Shown here: piece by piece, positions 8,059 through 15,696 of the stretch
Layout: each line of letters starts with the position of its first letter
Position numbering within the stretch: position 1 is the stretch's first letter
NCBI RefSeq assembly: GCF_025141175.1
Contig: NZ_CP081155.1
Location: forward strand, 1,021,001-1,085,000
Direction of reading: 5' to 3'
DNA from: Jannaschia sp. M317
Lineage (GTDB): Bacteria > Pseudomonadota > Alphaproteobacteria > Rhodobacterales > Rhodobacteraceae
DNA: 64,000 nucleotides
Notes under the pieces: generated by a model
Seen by the model: the letters and a program-made list of their open reading frames with translations, nothing else
Database searches by the model: none
Told to the model about the DNA's origin: nothing
Program-made: the position numbers and the translations under genes

Positions 8059-8444
8059 GACGCGGCTCCTTCGGACTTGGGCGCACGATAGTTGGACTGC
8101 TCGGCGATACGGGCGGATTTGCCGCGACGCGTGCGCAGGTAGTACAGCTTGGAACGACGGACGCGACCGCGACGCACCACGGTGATGCTGTCGATGTTGG
8201 TCGAGTGCAGCGGGAACACCCGCTCCACGCCTTCGCCAAAGGAAATCTTGCGGACGGTGAACGAACCGGCAATGCCTGCGCCGTTCTTGCGGCTGATGCA
8301 GACACCTTCGTAGTTCTGGACACGGGTGCGCGTGCCCTCGGTCACCTTGAAGCCGACGCGAATGGTGTCGCCGGCCTTGAAGTCGGGAAGCTCGTTGCCG
8401 AGAGCGGCGACTTGTTCCGCCTCGATCTGTGCGATCAGGTCCAT
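8055..8444 (-). CDS. rplS: 50S ribosomal protein L19
   Basis: The 129-residue product is L19, a protein at the interface of the ribosomal subunits. [29 protein letters not shown] is the conserved core, and [28 protein letters not shown] the second half. The C-terminus carries a family-typical alphaproteobacterial tail [19 protein letters not shown] Shine-Dalgarno is present on the minus strand just before ATG 8444. trmD lies 214 bp upstream in the same direction, with a strong hairpin in the gap. Confidence 0.96.
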   Translation of the reverse strand: MDLIAQIEAEQVAALGNELPDFKAGDTIRVGFKVTEGTRTRVQNYEGVCISRKNGAGIAGSFTVRKISFGEGVERVFPLHSTNIDSITVVRRGRVRRSKLYYLRTRRGKSARIAEQSNYRAPKSEGAAS

Positions 8445-8531
8445 CGGACCCTCCTATGTTACGACGCGGTTTGCCCGCGGATGATGTCCGACCGGTTGGC
8501 CCGGCGGCTGTTCTTTGTGGTCAACGCAGAG

Positions 8532-8551
8532 CGCCCCGGAGAACCGGGGCG
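8532..8551 (-). promoter_or_regulatory. Hairpin in the trmD-rplS gap
   Basis: CGCCCCGG-AGAA-CCGGGGCG forms a perfect eight-base stem with a GNRA-like four-base loop. It lies about 90 bases upstream of rplS on the transcribed strand and has no T-run after it. It could act as a processing or attenuation element between trmD and the two ribosomal-protein genes. Otherwise the 214-bp gap (8445-8658) shows no gene. Confidence 0.5.
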
Positions 8552-8658
8552 ATACGCTGCGCGGCTGTTACGACGACTCCGGGGGCGCGCGCAAGGGGAG
8601 AGAGCAGGCTGGGCGCGCGCCGCACCCCCCCGAGGTATTCCGGCCAGGGGAAGTGGGG

Positions 8659-9435
8659 TCAGCCCCGCGTTTTTCGCGCCCAGAGATCGGGCCTCCGCGC
8701 GCGGGTCAGCGCTTCGGACTGGTCGCGCCGCCAGGCGGCCACCTTGCCATGATCCCCCGAGGTCAGGACGGGGGGAATCGTGCGGCCCTGCCAATCGGCG
8801 GGCTTGGTATATTGCGGATGCTCCAGCAACCCGTCGGAGAAGCTCTCCTCCTCGGTGCTGGCGGCATTGCCCAGCACGCCGGGCAGCAGGCGGACGGTGG
8901 CGTCCAGCATGGCCTGGGCCGCGATCTCTCCGCCGGTCAGGACGAAATCGCCCAGCGAGACTTCTTCGATGTCGTAGTGATCCAGAACCCGCTGATCGAC
9001 CCCTTCGAAGCGGCCGCAAAGCAGGGTGACACCCGGTCCCTCGGCCCAGGCGCGCGCGCGGGTCTGGGTAAAGGGCATGCCGCGCGGCGACAGGTAAACC
9101 ACCGGACCGGGCACGCGCGCCTCTTCCAGGGCGGGGCCCACGACGTCGGCGCGCAGCACCAGTCCCGCGCCGCCGCCCGCAGGGGGCGCGTCGACGTTGC
9201 GATGCTTGGTCAGGCCGAACCGGCGCAGGTCCGTCGTGCGCAAATCCCAGATCCCGTCCTTCAGCGCGGTGCCGGTCAGGGATTGCCCCAGCACCCCCGG
9301 GAAGGCGTCGGGAAACAGCGTCACGATGCTGGCGACCCAGGCACCTGGGCGGGCGGTCTCCGCCATCAGGTCGCGCGGTTGCAGCGAGGCGCGGATGGAC
9401 TTCGATCCGTGGGATCGGGGCTTAATCTCAGACAT
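8659..9435 (-). CDS. trmD: tRNA (guanine-N1)-methyltransferase
   Basis: TrmD methylates G37 next to the anticodon in tRNAs reading CNN codons and so prevents frameshifting. The knotted SPOUT domain is visible: VTLFPDAFPG near the start, GGGAGLVLRADV, and YLSPRGMPFTQ. The SAM-binding loop follows as LLCGRFEGVDQRVLDHYDIEEVSLGDFVLTGGE. ATG 9435 gives 258 residues with an N-terminal extension KPRSHGSKS common in Rhodobacteraceae; ATG 9366 is a shorter alternative. It is preceded by a hairpin terminator and lies between rimM and rplS as in relatives. Confidence 0.94.
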   Translation of the reverse strand: MSEIKPRSHGSKSIRASLQPRDLMAETARPGAWVASIVTLFPDAFPGVLGQSLTGTALKDGIWDLRTTDLRRFGLTKHRNVDAPPAGGGAGLVLRADVVGPALEEARVPGPVVYLSPRGMPFTQTRARAWAEGPGVTLLCGRFEGVDQRVLDHYDIEEVSLGDFVLTGGEIAAQAMLDATVRLLPGVLGNAASTEEESFSDGLLEHPQYTKPADWQGRTIPPVLTSGDHGKVAAWRRDQSEALTRARRPDLWARKTRG

Positions 9436-9476
9436 GGGCCGGGCATAATGGATCGCGTCCCCGTGTCCAAGACACA

Positions 9477-9501
9477 ACGACCGGCCACGAGGGCCGGTCG
9501 T
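9477..9501 (-). terminator. Terminator-like hairpin between DUF1328 gene and trmD
   Basis: ACGACCGGCC and GGCCGGTCGT form a perfect ten-base stem around a five-base loop. On the minus strand it follows the small DUF1328-type gene and precedes trmD, so it may end the first and limit read-through into the second. The trailing sequence is only weakly T-rich. Confidence 0.6.
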
Positions 9502-9544
9502 CGTCGATATCGCAGGCCTCGTCTGATGCGAGGTATCCGCCAGG

Positions 9545-9703
9545 TCAGGCGGCGAAGACACCCAGAAGCGCCAGCACGCCGATGACCAGCGCCAGAACCA
9601 CGAGGATCTTGGCCCCCGAAAGAGCGGCGCCCGAGACGCGGCCCATGCCAAAGAAAGCGGCGATTGCAGCGACGACGATGAGGATGAGAATCCAGGAAAG
9701 CAT
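9545..9703 (-). CDS. Small DUF1328-type (UPF0391/YtjA-like) membrane protein
   Basis: A 52-residue ORF starts at ATG 9703 with MLSWILILIVVAAIAAFFG and ends LALLGVFAA. Two hydrophobic helices are separated by GRVSGAALSGAKI. The layout and wording match the short UPF0391/DUF1328 family, whose function is unknown. GGAG precedes the start on the minus strand. The gene sits in the gap between rimM and trmD, followed by a hairpin terminator, and is easy to miss because of its size. Confidence 0.8.
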   Translation of the reverse strand: MLSWILILIVVAAIAAFFGMGRVSGAALSGAKILVVLALVIGVLALLGVFAA

Positions 9704-9765
9704 GTGTGGGCTCCGTTGATTTGCAGTTGCCTACCAACACGGCCCGCGGCGATTTGGTTCCCGTC

Positions 9766-10293
9766 TCAGCGCGGTGCGTCTTCTTCGCCTTCGCCGGGGC
9801 GCAGGCCGGGGGGCGGGTCGATGACCACGCGCCGGACGGTCAGATCGACGGTCGGGACGGCCGCCAAGGTGAAGGGCACCAGCATGGGCGGGGTGCCGGG
9901 GCCGCGCACCTCAAGCAGGTCGCCGGCCCCGTGATCGAGCACCGCATGCACCCGCCCCAGCACCGCGCCGCCGGTATCGACCACCTCGAGGCCGATCAGA
10001 TCGGAATGATAGTATTCATCATCCGGCAGCGAGGGCAGCGCGCTGCGCGGCGCCCAGAGCCGTTGCCCCTTGAGCGCGTCGGCGGCTTCCTTGTGGGGGA
10101 CGCCGGACAGGCGGACGGCATAGCCGCCCTTGACCGGGCGCAACACGGTCACCTTGTAGGTGCGGCCCTGATCGTCGGTCAGCGACCCATAGTCGCCGAT
10201 GGCAGAGGGATCGGCACAGAAACTTTTGACGCGGGCATCGCCGCGCACGCCATAGCTGCCCATGACAGCCCCAAGGCAGACGTGATCCTTCAT
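9766..10293 (-). CDS. rimM: Ribosome maturation factor RimM
   Basis: RimM assists assembly of the 30S head and binds S19. The 175-residue product begins MKDHVCLGAVMGSYGVRGDARVKSF, the N-terminal RimM barrel. The PRC-barrel-like C-terminal domain contains DDEYYHSDLIGLEVVD and GAGDLLEVRGPG. ATG 10293 overlaps the stop of a small membrane-protein gene by four bases (ATGA), so translation is probably coupled. It precedes trmD as in most bacteria, with a small DUF1328 gene inserted between. Confidence 0.94.
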   Translation of the reverse strand: MKDHVCLGAVMGSYGVRGDARVKSFCADPSAIGDYGSLTDDQGRTYKVTVLRPVKGGYAVRLSGVPHKEAADALKGQRLWAPRSALPSLPDDEYYHSDLIGLEVVDTGGAVLGRVHAVLDHGAGDLLEVRGPGTPPMLVPFTLAAVPTVDLTVRRVVIDPPPGLRPGEGEEDAPR

Positions 10294-10490
10294 GGCAAAT
10301 CTCCGGTTGGGGCGGCGGTGGTCGGGGCGGTGCCCAGCACCAGGGCGGCAATAAGGGCAAGCGCGCCCAACGCAAGTGCCACGCCGAGGATGCGCAGGCG
10401 GCCCGTGGGTGCCGCAAGAAACAGAACCGCGCCGGCCACAGAGACCAGCAGGCAAAGCGCAAGCGCGAAGAGGGTCAGATGCGTGGGCAT
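10290..10490 (-). CDS. Small two-helix membrane protein between rpsP and rimM (unknown)
   Basis: I do not recognise this 66-residue protein. It starts MPTHLTLFALALCLLVSV and has two predicted membrane helices separated by APTGRLRI, then a short APTTAAPTGDLP tail. Its stop overlaps the rimM start (ATGA), and it lies 43 bp after rpsP on the same strand, so it belongs to the ribosomal-protein operon and is translationally coupled to rimM. No signal cleavage or lipobox is evident. Placement next to the terminator-free rpsP end suggests conserved coexpression, but no role can be assigned. Confidence 0.65.
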   Translation of the reverse strand: MPTHLTLFALALCLLVSVAGAVLFLAAPTGRLRILGVALALGALALIAALVLGTAPTTAAPTGDLP

Positions 10491-10533
10491 GCTGAGGGGG
10501 CGGGGCGGCACGCGGGTGCCGCCCCGAGGCCGA

Positions 10534-10947
10534 TCACTCGGCCTTGTCGTCCGAAGAAACGGCGTCCGAGACTTTCTCGGCGGCGGCTTCGGCAGCGGCG
10601 GCAACAGCGGCGGCAGCCTTGTCGGCCTTCTCCTTCACGCGCTCCAGCGCCTTCTTGCCGGGGGTGCCTTTCTTGGCGTTGGCGCGCTCTTTCTTGGGCA
10701 GCGCGTCGGCGGCCTCCAGGAAGCGGGCGACGCGGTCGGTGGGCTGGGCACCCTGGCTCAGCCAGTACTGCACCCGCTCCAGGTCCATCTTGACGCGATC
10801 TTCGCTGTCCTTGGACAGCAGCGGGTTGTAGGTGCCGAGCTTCTCGATGAAGCGGCCGTCGCGGGCCATACGGCTGTCGGCGGCGACGATGGCGTAATGC
10901 GGGCGCTTCTTGGAGCCGCCGCGGGCGAGTCGGATCTTCATGGCCAT
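10534..10947 (-). CDS. rpsP: 30S ribosomal protein S16 with C-terminal extension
   Basis: S16 is a primary 30S assembly protein. The core is clear: [33 protein letters not shown] and the [15 protein letters not shown] segment. The core ends near residue 85. The remaining 50 residues are Lys/Ala-rich with a run of alanines and an acidic end, a disordered or helical tail seen in alphaproteobacterial S16. The start follows a GGAG-type Shine-Dalgarno on the minus strand. Chorismate mutase lies about 50 bp upstream, separated by a repeat hairpin. Confidence 0.96.
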   Translation of the reverse strand: MAMKIRLARGGSKKRPHYAIVAADSRMARDGRFIEKLGTYNPLLSKDSEDRVKMDLERVQYWLSQGAQPTDRVARFLEAADALPKKERANAKKGTPGKKALERVKEKADKAAAAVAAAAEAAAEKVSDAVSSDDKAE

Positions 10948-10978
10948 TTTTGGTATCTCCTTGGAATGGCTTGGGTTC

Positions 10979-11001
10979 GGCGGGGAAAACCCCGCCCTAC
11001 G
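10979..11001. repeat. CGTAGGG-type inverted repeat, supplies the chorismate mutase stop codon
   Basis: GGCGGGG-AAAA-CCCCGCC is followed by CTACG. On the minus strand this reads CGTAG then the hairpin. The TAG in CGTAG is the stop codon of the chorismate mutase gene. Related units with the same CGTAGGGyGGG core lie at 44659-44682, 44698-44721 and 45693-45714, so this is a small repeat family. Confidence 0.7.
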
Positions 11002-11293
11002 ATTGGTGTTTCCGGTGGTGTCGGATGACTTCCTCGATGATGAATTCGAGGAATTTCTTGGCGAAGTCCGGGTCCAGCCCGGCCTCCTGCGCGAGGCGGG
11101 TGAGCCGCGCGATCTGGCGCGCCTCCCGGTCGGGGTCCGACGGGGGCAGATCGTGCTCGGCCTTCAGCTTGCCAACCGCCTGGGTGTGGGCAAAGCGTTC
11201 GGCGAGGGTATAGACAAGGATCGCATCCAGCCGGTCGATGCTGTCGCGATGGTCCGCCAGAAGGGCAGCGGCGCGAGTGGCGGCGTCGGTCAT
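10997..11293 (-). CDS. Chorismate mutase (AroQ type)
   Basis: Chorismate mutase turns chorismate into prephenate for phenylalanine and tyrosine synthesis. The 98-residue protein is a single all-helical AroQ domain. It contains [43 protein letters not shown], with the conserved active-site arginine and lysine expected in [13 protein letters not shown] and DPDREARQ. It is free-standing, not fused to prephenate dehydratase. The ATG overlaps the end of the first GNAT gene (ATGA). The position between ffh and rpsP is typical for Rhodobacteraceae. The TAG stop falls inside a repeat unit. Confidence 0.9.
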   Translation of the reverse strand: MTDAATRAAALLADHRDSIDRLDAILVYTLAERFAHTQAVGKLKAEHDLPPSDPDREARQIARLTRLAQEAGLDPDFAKKFLEFIIEEVIRHHRKHQS

Positions 11294-11820
11294 TGGCTTT
11301 CTCCTGCAAGGTCGGCGGGGCCGGGGTGGCGCCAGATGATCAGCGCGCCGAAAGCCTCGCTGTCGAAAGTGCCCGCAGGCGTGGCCCCCAAACGGCGCGC
11401 CAGGGCGTTGGATCGGTCGTTGCCCGCGTGAATATGGCTCACCAGGCACGTGATCCCCGCCTTTTCGTAGGCATAGCGACGGGCCGCTTCGGACGCTTCT
11501 TGTGCGTAACCGCGCCCCTCTGCCGATCCGAACATTGCCCAAGACAATTCCGGTCCCGACCAGCTGTCGGGATGATAGAGGCCGACGAGGCCGCACGGTG
11601 TGTCGTCGCCGATCTCGGTCACGATCCAACGGCCATAGCCGCGCAGCAGCCATTGACCCGGCAGCGCCGCGAAATGGACCCAGGACGCGGCCCGTCCGGT
11701 CGCACCACCCAGCCAGCGCATGCGCAGGGTATCACTGCGAAAGGCGGCGTAGGTTTCAAAGTCGGTCGTCCGGGGCGCGCGCAGGGTCAGCCGCTCGGTC
11801 GTCAACGTCGGGATGATCAT
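11290..11820 (-). CDS. GNAT acetyltransferase, RimJ/RimL type (paralogue 1 of 3)
   Basis: This 176-residue protein is a GCN5-related N-acetyltransferase of the RimJ/RimL-like branch. It opens with TLTTERLTLRAPRTTDFETY, and has the acetyl-CoA loop in GSAEGRGYAQEAS and the late LARRLGATPAGTF motif. The substrate is unknown; relatives acetylate ribosomal protein N-termini, antibiotics or small amines. It is clearly related to the next two GNAT genes upstream. Its ends overlap the chorismate mutase start and the paralogue 2 stop by four bases each, so the three are translated together. Confidence 0.9.
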   Translation of the reverse strand: MIIPTLTTERLTLRAPRTTDFETYAAFRSDTLRMRWLGGATGRAASWVHFAALPGQWLLRGYGRWIVTEIGDDTPCGLVGLYHPDSWSGPELSWAMFGSAEGRGYAQEASEAARRYAYEKAGITCLVSHIHAGNDRSNALARRLGATPAGTFDSEAFGALIIWRHPGPADLAGESQ

Positions 11821-12377
11821 GCTTGCCCCCGCAGATGCCGCCAGGTGACGATCTGGCCGTCGTACATCGTCCCGTCCGGCGTGGCCCCCAGGCGGCGGGC
11901 CACCGCTTCGGAGCGGGTGTTGCCGGGAGCGATGTAGCTGACCAGGGAGGGCAGGTTGAGTGCGGTCCAGGCATGGCCCAACGCGGCGCGCGCCGCTTCG
12001 GTGGCAAGGCCCATCCCTTCGAATTCGGCGACCATGAGCCAGCCCAGTTCATGTTCCCTGTCGCCCGGTTCGGTCCCGATCAGAACAAAGCCTGCGACAT
12101 CCCCGGCGCGCGTCTCGATGGTCCAGAGCCCGTGGCCACGCAGCAGCCAAAGCGCGGTCATGCCGCAGAAATCCGCCCAGCTTTCCGCAGGGGTCGACGG
12201 ACCGCCCTCGAACGCGGCGCGGTCGGAGCCGGTGATTGAATGCAGCGCGTCGAAGTCGGTCAGGCGCGGGGCCCGCAGCGTCGTGCGCGAGGTGCGCAGA
12301 ACCGGAACGACGGCGTCCAGCAGGGCCGCCTGGCGCGCGGCCTCGGGCGCGACCGGAATGGTGACGGGGGCGATCAT
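11817..12377 (-). CDS. GNAT acetyltransferase, RimJ/RimL type (paralogue 2 of 3)
   Basis: The 186-residue product has the same plan as its neighbours: RTTLRAPRLTDFDALH, the WLMVAEFEGMGLATEAARAAL acetyl-CoA region, and ARRLGATPDGTMYDG near the end. It carries about 25 extra N-terminal residues (MIAPVTIPVAPEAARQAAL) compared with paralogue 1. ATG 12377 is the first good start on the frame. It overlaps paralogue 1 by four bases. Upstream lies a 121-bp gap with three hairpins, so this pair could have its own start of transcription. The substrate cannot be inferred. Confidence 0.88.
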   Translation of the reverse strand: MIAPVTIPVAPEAARQAALLDAVVPVLRTSRTTLRAPRLTDFDALHSITGSDRAAFEGGPSTPAESWADFCGMTALWLLRGHGLWTIETRAGDVAGFVLIGTEPGDREHELGWLMVAEFEGMGLATEAARAALGHAWTALNLPSLVSYIAPGNTRSEAVARRLGATPDGTMYDGQIVTWRHLRGQA

Positions 12378-12406
12378 GGGCGCACCTCGCGGCAGGGGCG
12401 GCCCGC

Positions 12407-12479
12407 GCGGGGCATCGAGCCCCGCCCGGTCCGGCAAGAGGCGTCGCCTCTCGCGCGCGCCGGGCCATTGCGGGGCCCG
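12407..12479. other. Three consecutive hairpins in the gap between GNAT paralogues 2 and 3
   Basis: GCGGGGC-ATCGA-GCCCCGC (12407-12425), AGAGGC-GTC-GCCTCT (12437-12451) and CGGGCC-N7-GGCCCG (12461-12479) lie one after another in the only sizeable gap of the GNAT group. None is followed by a T-run. They may be processing or stabilising structures, or the remnant of a terminator inside the operon. Confidence 0.5.
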
Positions 12480-12498
12480 TGTTGGCGTACGGCGACAG

Positions 12499-13014
12499 TC
12501 ATGCGGGCCCCCAATGGCGCCAGACATGGGTTTCGTCGGCGGTTTCGCCCGCGGGGAGCGGGGCCGCAGCGTCGTGTTGCGCCCCCAGCCGGCGGGCCAG
12601 AGCGGCAGAGCGGTGATTGCCGGGCGAGACGTAGCTGACCAGCGCGGGCAGGCGGTCGCGGGCCCAGGCCAACGCGGCGGTCGCGGCCTCGGCGGCGAGG
12701 CCCCGGCCCTCGGCCTCGGGGGCAAGGGACCAGCCGAGTTCGGGCTCGGGGAAATGGGGTGGCTGGGCTATCGCCAGCTCGCCCAGCCAACGGTCGTCGC
12801 GGCGGTCGGCCAGGGTCCAGGCACCGAAGCCGTCGAGCATCCAGGAGGCCAGGCCATTGCCGAACAGCGCCCAGGCCCCGGCGCGGTCGTAGGGGCCGCC
12901 CATATGCACGGCGCGGTCGCTGGCCAACACCGCGGCAAAGGGCGCGAAGTCGGCGCGCGTGGGCGCACGCAGCACGACACGGTCGGTCGTGAGGATGGGA
13001 ACGGCAGCGGTCAT
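12499..13014 (-). CDS. GNAT acetyltransferase, RimJ/RimL type (paralogue 3 of 3)
   Basis: This 171-residue GNAT starts MTAAVPILTTDRVVLRAPTRADFAPF and has the acetyl-CoA region GWSLAPEAEGRGLAAEAATAALAW and the ARRLGAQHDA motif. All three paralogues keep the same W-xx-F/L-xxG-LxxWML-DG-GxW pattern in the middle, so they arose by local duplication. It begins one base before the end of the NIPSNAP-like gene. Codon use does not differ from the neighbours, which argues against recent import. Confidence 0.88.
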   Translation of the reverse strand: MTAAVPILTTDRVVLRAPTRADFAPFAAVLASDRAVHMGGPYDRAGAWALFGNGLASWMLDGFGAWTLADRRDDRWLGELAIAQPPHFPEPELGWSLAPEAEGRGLAAEAATAALAWARDRLPALVSYVSPGNHRSAALARRLGAQHDAAAPLPAGETADETHVWRHWGPA

Positions 13015-13015
13015 G

Positions 13016-13348
13016 TCAGAGCCCCAGCGTTTCCGGGTCCGCCCCGTCCAGCAGAGGGCGCGTGAAGGAGCGGTCGTAGCGGCGAATGCACTTCGTGCGC
13101 TGCGCGAAATCATAGGCGCGCAGACAGTCGGCATCGTCCCACATGTCGGCACGGTAGGCCTCGTAGGCGGCCAGTGACGGGAAGGAGAAGTGGCAATAGG
13201 CGATGTCGTTCGGCCCCTCATGCGGCAGGTGATAGCCGTGATGGGTGCCGCCCATGGCGGGGATCTTGGTCAGCCAGAAACGGGCGTAGGTCTCGAACTC
13301 CGACAGTTTGTCGGGATCGATCTCGTAGCGGACGGTGCAGGTGATCAT
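13016..13348 (-). CDS. NIPSNAP-family protein
   Basis: The 110-residue protein begins MITCTVRYEIDPDKLSEFETYARFW, a layout typical of the NIPSNAP branch of dimeric alpha/beta barrels. A second part reads YCHFSFPSLAAYEAYRADMWDD. These proteins lack a defined reaction in bacteria. Its start overlaps the ffh stop by four bases (ATGA), so it is translated from the ffh message, and it is followed at once by GNAT paralogue 3. The gene is one of four inserted between ffh and chorismate mutase. Confidence 0.85.
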   Translation of the reverse strand: MITCTVRYEIDPDKLSEFETYARFWLTKIPAMGGTHHGYHLPHEGPNDIAYCHFSFPSLAAYEAYRADMWDDADCLRAYDFAQRTKCIRRYDRSFTRPLLDGADPETLGL

Positions 13349-14841
13349 TTCTTCTTCATCCCGCCGAACCCGCCGGGCAACGTCATGCCCTTGGGCAACC
13401 CGCCCATGCCGCCGCCCATGCCTGGCATCTGGCCCAACTGCTTGGACGCGGCCTCAAGCGCGGCGGGATCCATCTGCGACGGATCGGGCATGCCGCCGCC
13501 CTTGCCGCCCATCATGGCCATGGCCTTCTTGAGCATGCCGCCCTTGCCCATCTTCTTCATCATGTCGGCCATCTGGCGGTGCATCTTGAGCAGTTGGTTC
13601 AGCTCCGGCACGCCGAGCCCGGCACCTGCCGCGATCCGCTTCTTGCGGCTGGCCTGCAGAAGCTGCGGATTGGCGCGTTCCTTCTTGGTCATCGAATCGA
13701 TCAGGGCGATCTGGCGGACCAGAACGCGATCATCGAGCCCCGCCTTGTCCATCTGCTTGGCCATCTTGCCCATGCCGGGCATCATGCCCATCAGACCTTC
13801 CATGCCGCCCATCTTCTGCATTTGCTGCAGCTGACCCTTCAGGTCGTTCATGTTGAACAGACCCTTCTGGAAGCGCTTCATCATGCGCTCCTGGGCCTCG
13901 ACCTCCATGACTTCCTGGGCCTTTTCGACCAGGGCCACGATGTCGCCCATGCCAAGGATGCGACCGGCGATCCGCTGGGGGTCGAATTCCTCCAGCGCGT
14001 CCATCTTTTCGCCCAGGCCGACGTAGCGGATCGGCTTGCCGGTGACGGCGCGCATCGACAGGGCGGCACCGCCGCGCCCGTCGCCGTCCATCCGGGTCAG
14101 GACGACACCGGTGACGCCGACCTTGGCGTCGAATTCCTCGGCCACTTCGACGGCGACCTGACCCGTCAGGCCATCGACCACCAGCAGCGTTTCGCGCGGT
14201 TGCACGGCGGCGTGGACGGCGGCGACCTCGTCCATCAGGACCTGGTCGATCTGCAACCGGCCCGCGGTATCAAGCATGTAGACGTCGTAGCCGCCCAAGC
14301 TCGCCTGCTGCTTGGCGCGTTTGGCGATGTCGACCGGGCGCTGACCCATCACGATGGGCAGGGTGTCGACGCCGATCTGGGTGCCGAGAATCGCCAGCTG
14401 TTCCATCGCGGCGGGGCGGTTCACGTCCAGCGAGGCCATCAGCACGCGCTTGCCATCGCGTTCCTTCAGGCGGCGCGCCAGCTTGCCGGTGGTCGTTGTC
14501 TTTCCCGACCCCTGCAGGCCGACCATCAGGATCGGCGCGGGCGGGTTGTCGATCTTGAGGGGCGCGATCCCCTCTTCGCCGGCCAGGACCAGTTGCAGTT
14601 CGTCGTGGACGATCTTGATGACCTGCTGGCCGGGGGTGATCGACTTGGTGACGGCGGCACCGGTGGCCTTGGCGGTCACCTTCTTGACGAAATCGCGGGC
14701 CACCGTCAGCGAGACGTCCGCCTCCAACAGGGCGACGCGCACTTCGCGCATGGCGGTGCGGACGTCGTCCTCGGACAGGGCCCCCTGTTTGGTCAGGCGG
14801 TCGAAGACGCCGCCAAGGCGGTCTGACAGGCTCTCGAACAT
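13345..14841 (-). CDS. ffh: Signal recognition particle GTPase Ffh
   Basis: Ffh binds signal sequences at the ribosome and, with SRP RNA, targets membrane proteins to FtsY. The 498-residue protein has the helical N domain first. The G domain has the P-loop GLQGSGKTTTT near residues 108-118, DTAGRLQIDQ and TRMDGDGRGGAALS. A methionine-rich M domain follows, ending in a Gly/Met-rich tail PGMGGGMGGLPKGM and KKK. ATG 14841 (MFESLSDRLGG) is the family start. It leads the ribosomal block and converges on nothing; the SRP RNA gene is not visible here. Confidence 0.97.
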   Translation of the reverse strand: MFESLSDRLGGVFDRLTKQGALSEDDVRTAMREVRVALLEADVSLTVARDFVKKVTAKATGAAVTKSITPGQQVIKIVHDELQLVLAGEEGIAPLKIDNPPAPILMVGLQGSGKTTTTGKLARRLKERDGKRVLMASLDVNRPAAMEQLAILGTQIGVDTLPIVMGQRPVDIAKRAKQQASLGGYDVYMLDTAGRLQIDQVLMDEVAAVHAAVQPRETLLVVDGLTGQVAVEVAEEFDAKVGVTGVVLTRMDGDGRGGAALSMRAVTGKPIRYVGLGEKMDALEEFDPQRIAGRILGMGDIVALVEKAQEVMEVEAQERMMKRFQKGLFNMNDLKGQLQQMQKMGGMEGLMGMMPGMGKMAKQMDKAGLDDRVLVRQIALIDSMTKKERANPQLLQASRKKRIAAGAGLGVPELNQLLKMHRQMADMMKKMGKGGMLKKAMAMMGGKGGGMPDPSQMDPAALEAASKQLGQMPGMGGGMGGLPKGMTLPGGFGGMKKK

Positions 14842-15093
14842 CGCGTCTCTCCGTTTCGTTTCCCCCCGGCAATATGGGGGCCGACCGCTCAATGCACAAA
14901 CGCCCCCGCGGGCGTATAACGCTGGCGGAGGGCGATCCCGGCACGACAGGCCAGGACCGGAAACACAGGGCTTCCGGAGTTGGGCTAGGGGTTATGCGCC
15001 GGACGACACGGAGTCAAGCGGTGGCCCGGTCCGGTGGGCGGCCGACCGGCAGGTTGAGCCTGACACTGACCGCCGCACCCGATGGCGCGGCAC
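14842..15093. other. Gap between ffh and azoR, no gene seen
   Basis: About 275 bp separate the ffh start from the azoR stop. The part beside ffh should hold the promoter of the ffh operon on the minus strand. It includes CCCCC-N8-GGGGG (about 14864-14880), and I see no T-run after it. I looked for the SRP RNA consensus and for a tRNA and found neither. Confidence 0.5.
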
Positions 15094-15122
15094 CCTGATG
15101 CCTTTGCGATATCGGCGTCAGG
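15094..15122 (-). terminator. Possible terminator overlapping the azoR stop codon
   Basis: CCTGATGCC and GGCGTCAGG pair over nine bases (one G-U) and straddle the azoR stop at 15118-15120. The loop is 11 bases and no T-run follows, so termination is uncertain. Confidence 0.35.
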
Positions 15123-15696
15123 CGGCCAGGGCAGCGATCTGGCGTTCCGCCTCGTCGCGGGCCTCTTCACCGCGCGCGCCCTGTACGTCGGCGGTGACAA
15201 AGGTCACGTCCTCGATCCCGAGGAAACCCAGGACCTGCCGCAGATGCGGAGTGGCAAAGTCGATCTCGGATCCGGCCTTGGTGCCGCCCGAGGCCAGGGC
15301 GACGATTGCGCGTTTTCCGTCCAACAGGCCCACCGGGCCGTTTTCCGTGTAGTGGAAGGTGACGCCCGCGCGGGCCACCTGATCGATCCATGCCTTCAAC
15401 GCGGCGGGCAGCCCGAAGTTGTAGATCGGCAGTCCGATCAGAATGGTATCGGCGGCCTGCAGCTCGGCCACCAGCGTATCGGACAGCGTCAGCTCGGCGT
15501 GCTGCGCCTCTGTCCGGTCGGCGGGCGGGGTGAAGGTCGCGCCGACCCAGGTTTCGGTCAGCTGGGGCAGGGGGGCCACGGCAAGGTCGCGGCGGGTGAC
15601 CTTGCCTTCCAGCTTTGCCTCGATCTGGTCGAGCAGGGCACGGGTGGTCGAGCCGGTATGGCGGGCGGACGCGTCAATGCGCAAGATATTGGTCAT
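15118..15696 (-). CDS. azoR: FMN-dependent NADH-azoreductase
   Basis: AzoR is a homodimeric flavodoxin-fold enzyme that reduces quinones and azo compounds with NADH. The 192-residue protein opens MTNILRIDASARHTGSTTR, the FMN phosphate loop. It has the family hallmark LPIYNFGLPAALKAWIDQVARAGVTF and then ALASGGTKAGSEIDFATPHLRQVLGFLGI. The gene is divergent from a LysR-type regulator 150 bp away, a common arrangement in which the regulator responds to quinones or electrophiles. ATG 15696 is chosen; an in-frame ATG at 15705 would add three residues. Confidence 0.92.
   Translation of the reverse strand: MTNILRIDASARHTGSTTRALLDQIEAKLEGKVTRRDLAVAPLPQLTETWVGATFTPPADRTEAQHAELTLSDTLVAELQAADTILIGLPIYNFGLPAALKAWIDQVARAGVTFHYTENGPVGLLDGKRAIVALASGGTKAGSEIDFATPHLRQVLGFLGIEDVTFVTADVQGARGEEARDEAERQIAALAA

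Noticed and set aside
14842..15117. SRP RNA gene next to ffh
   Set aside because: The conserved GGAAGGAAGCAGCC-type loop of SRP RNA is not present on either strand.
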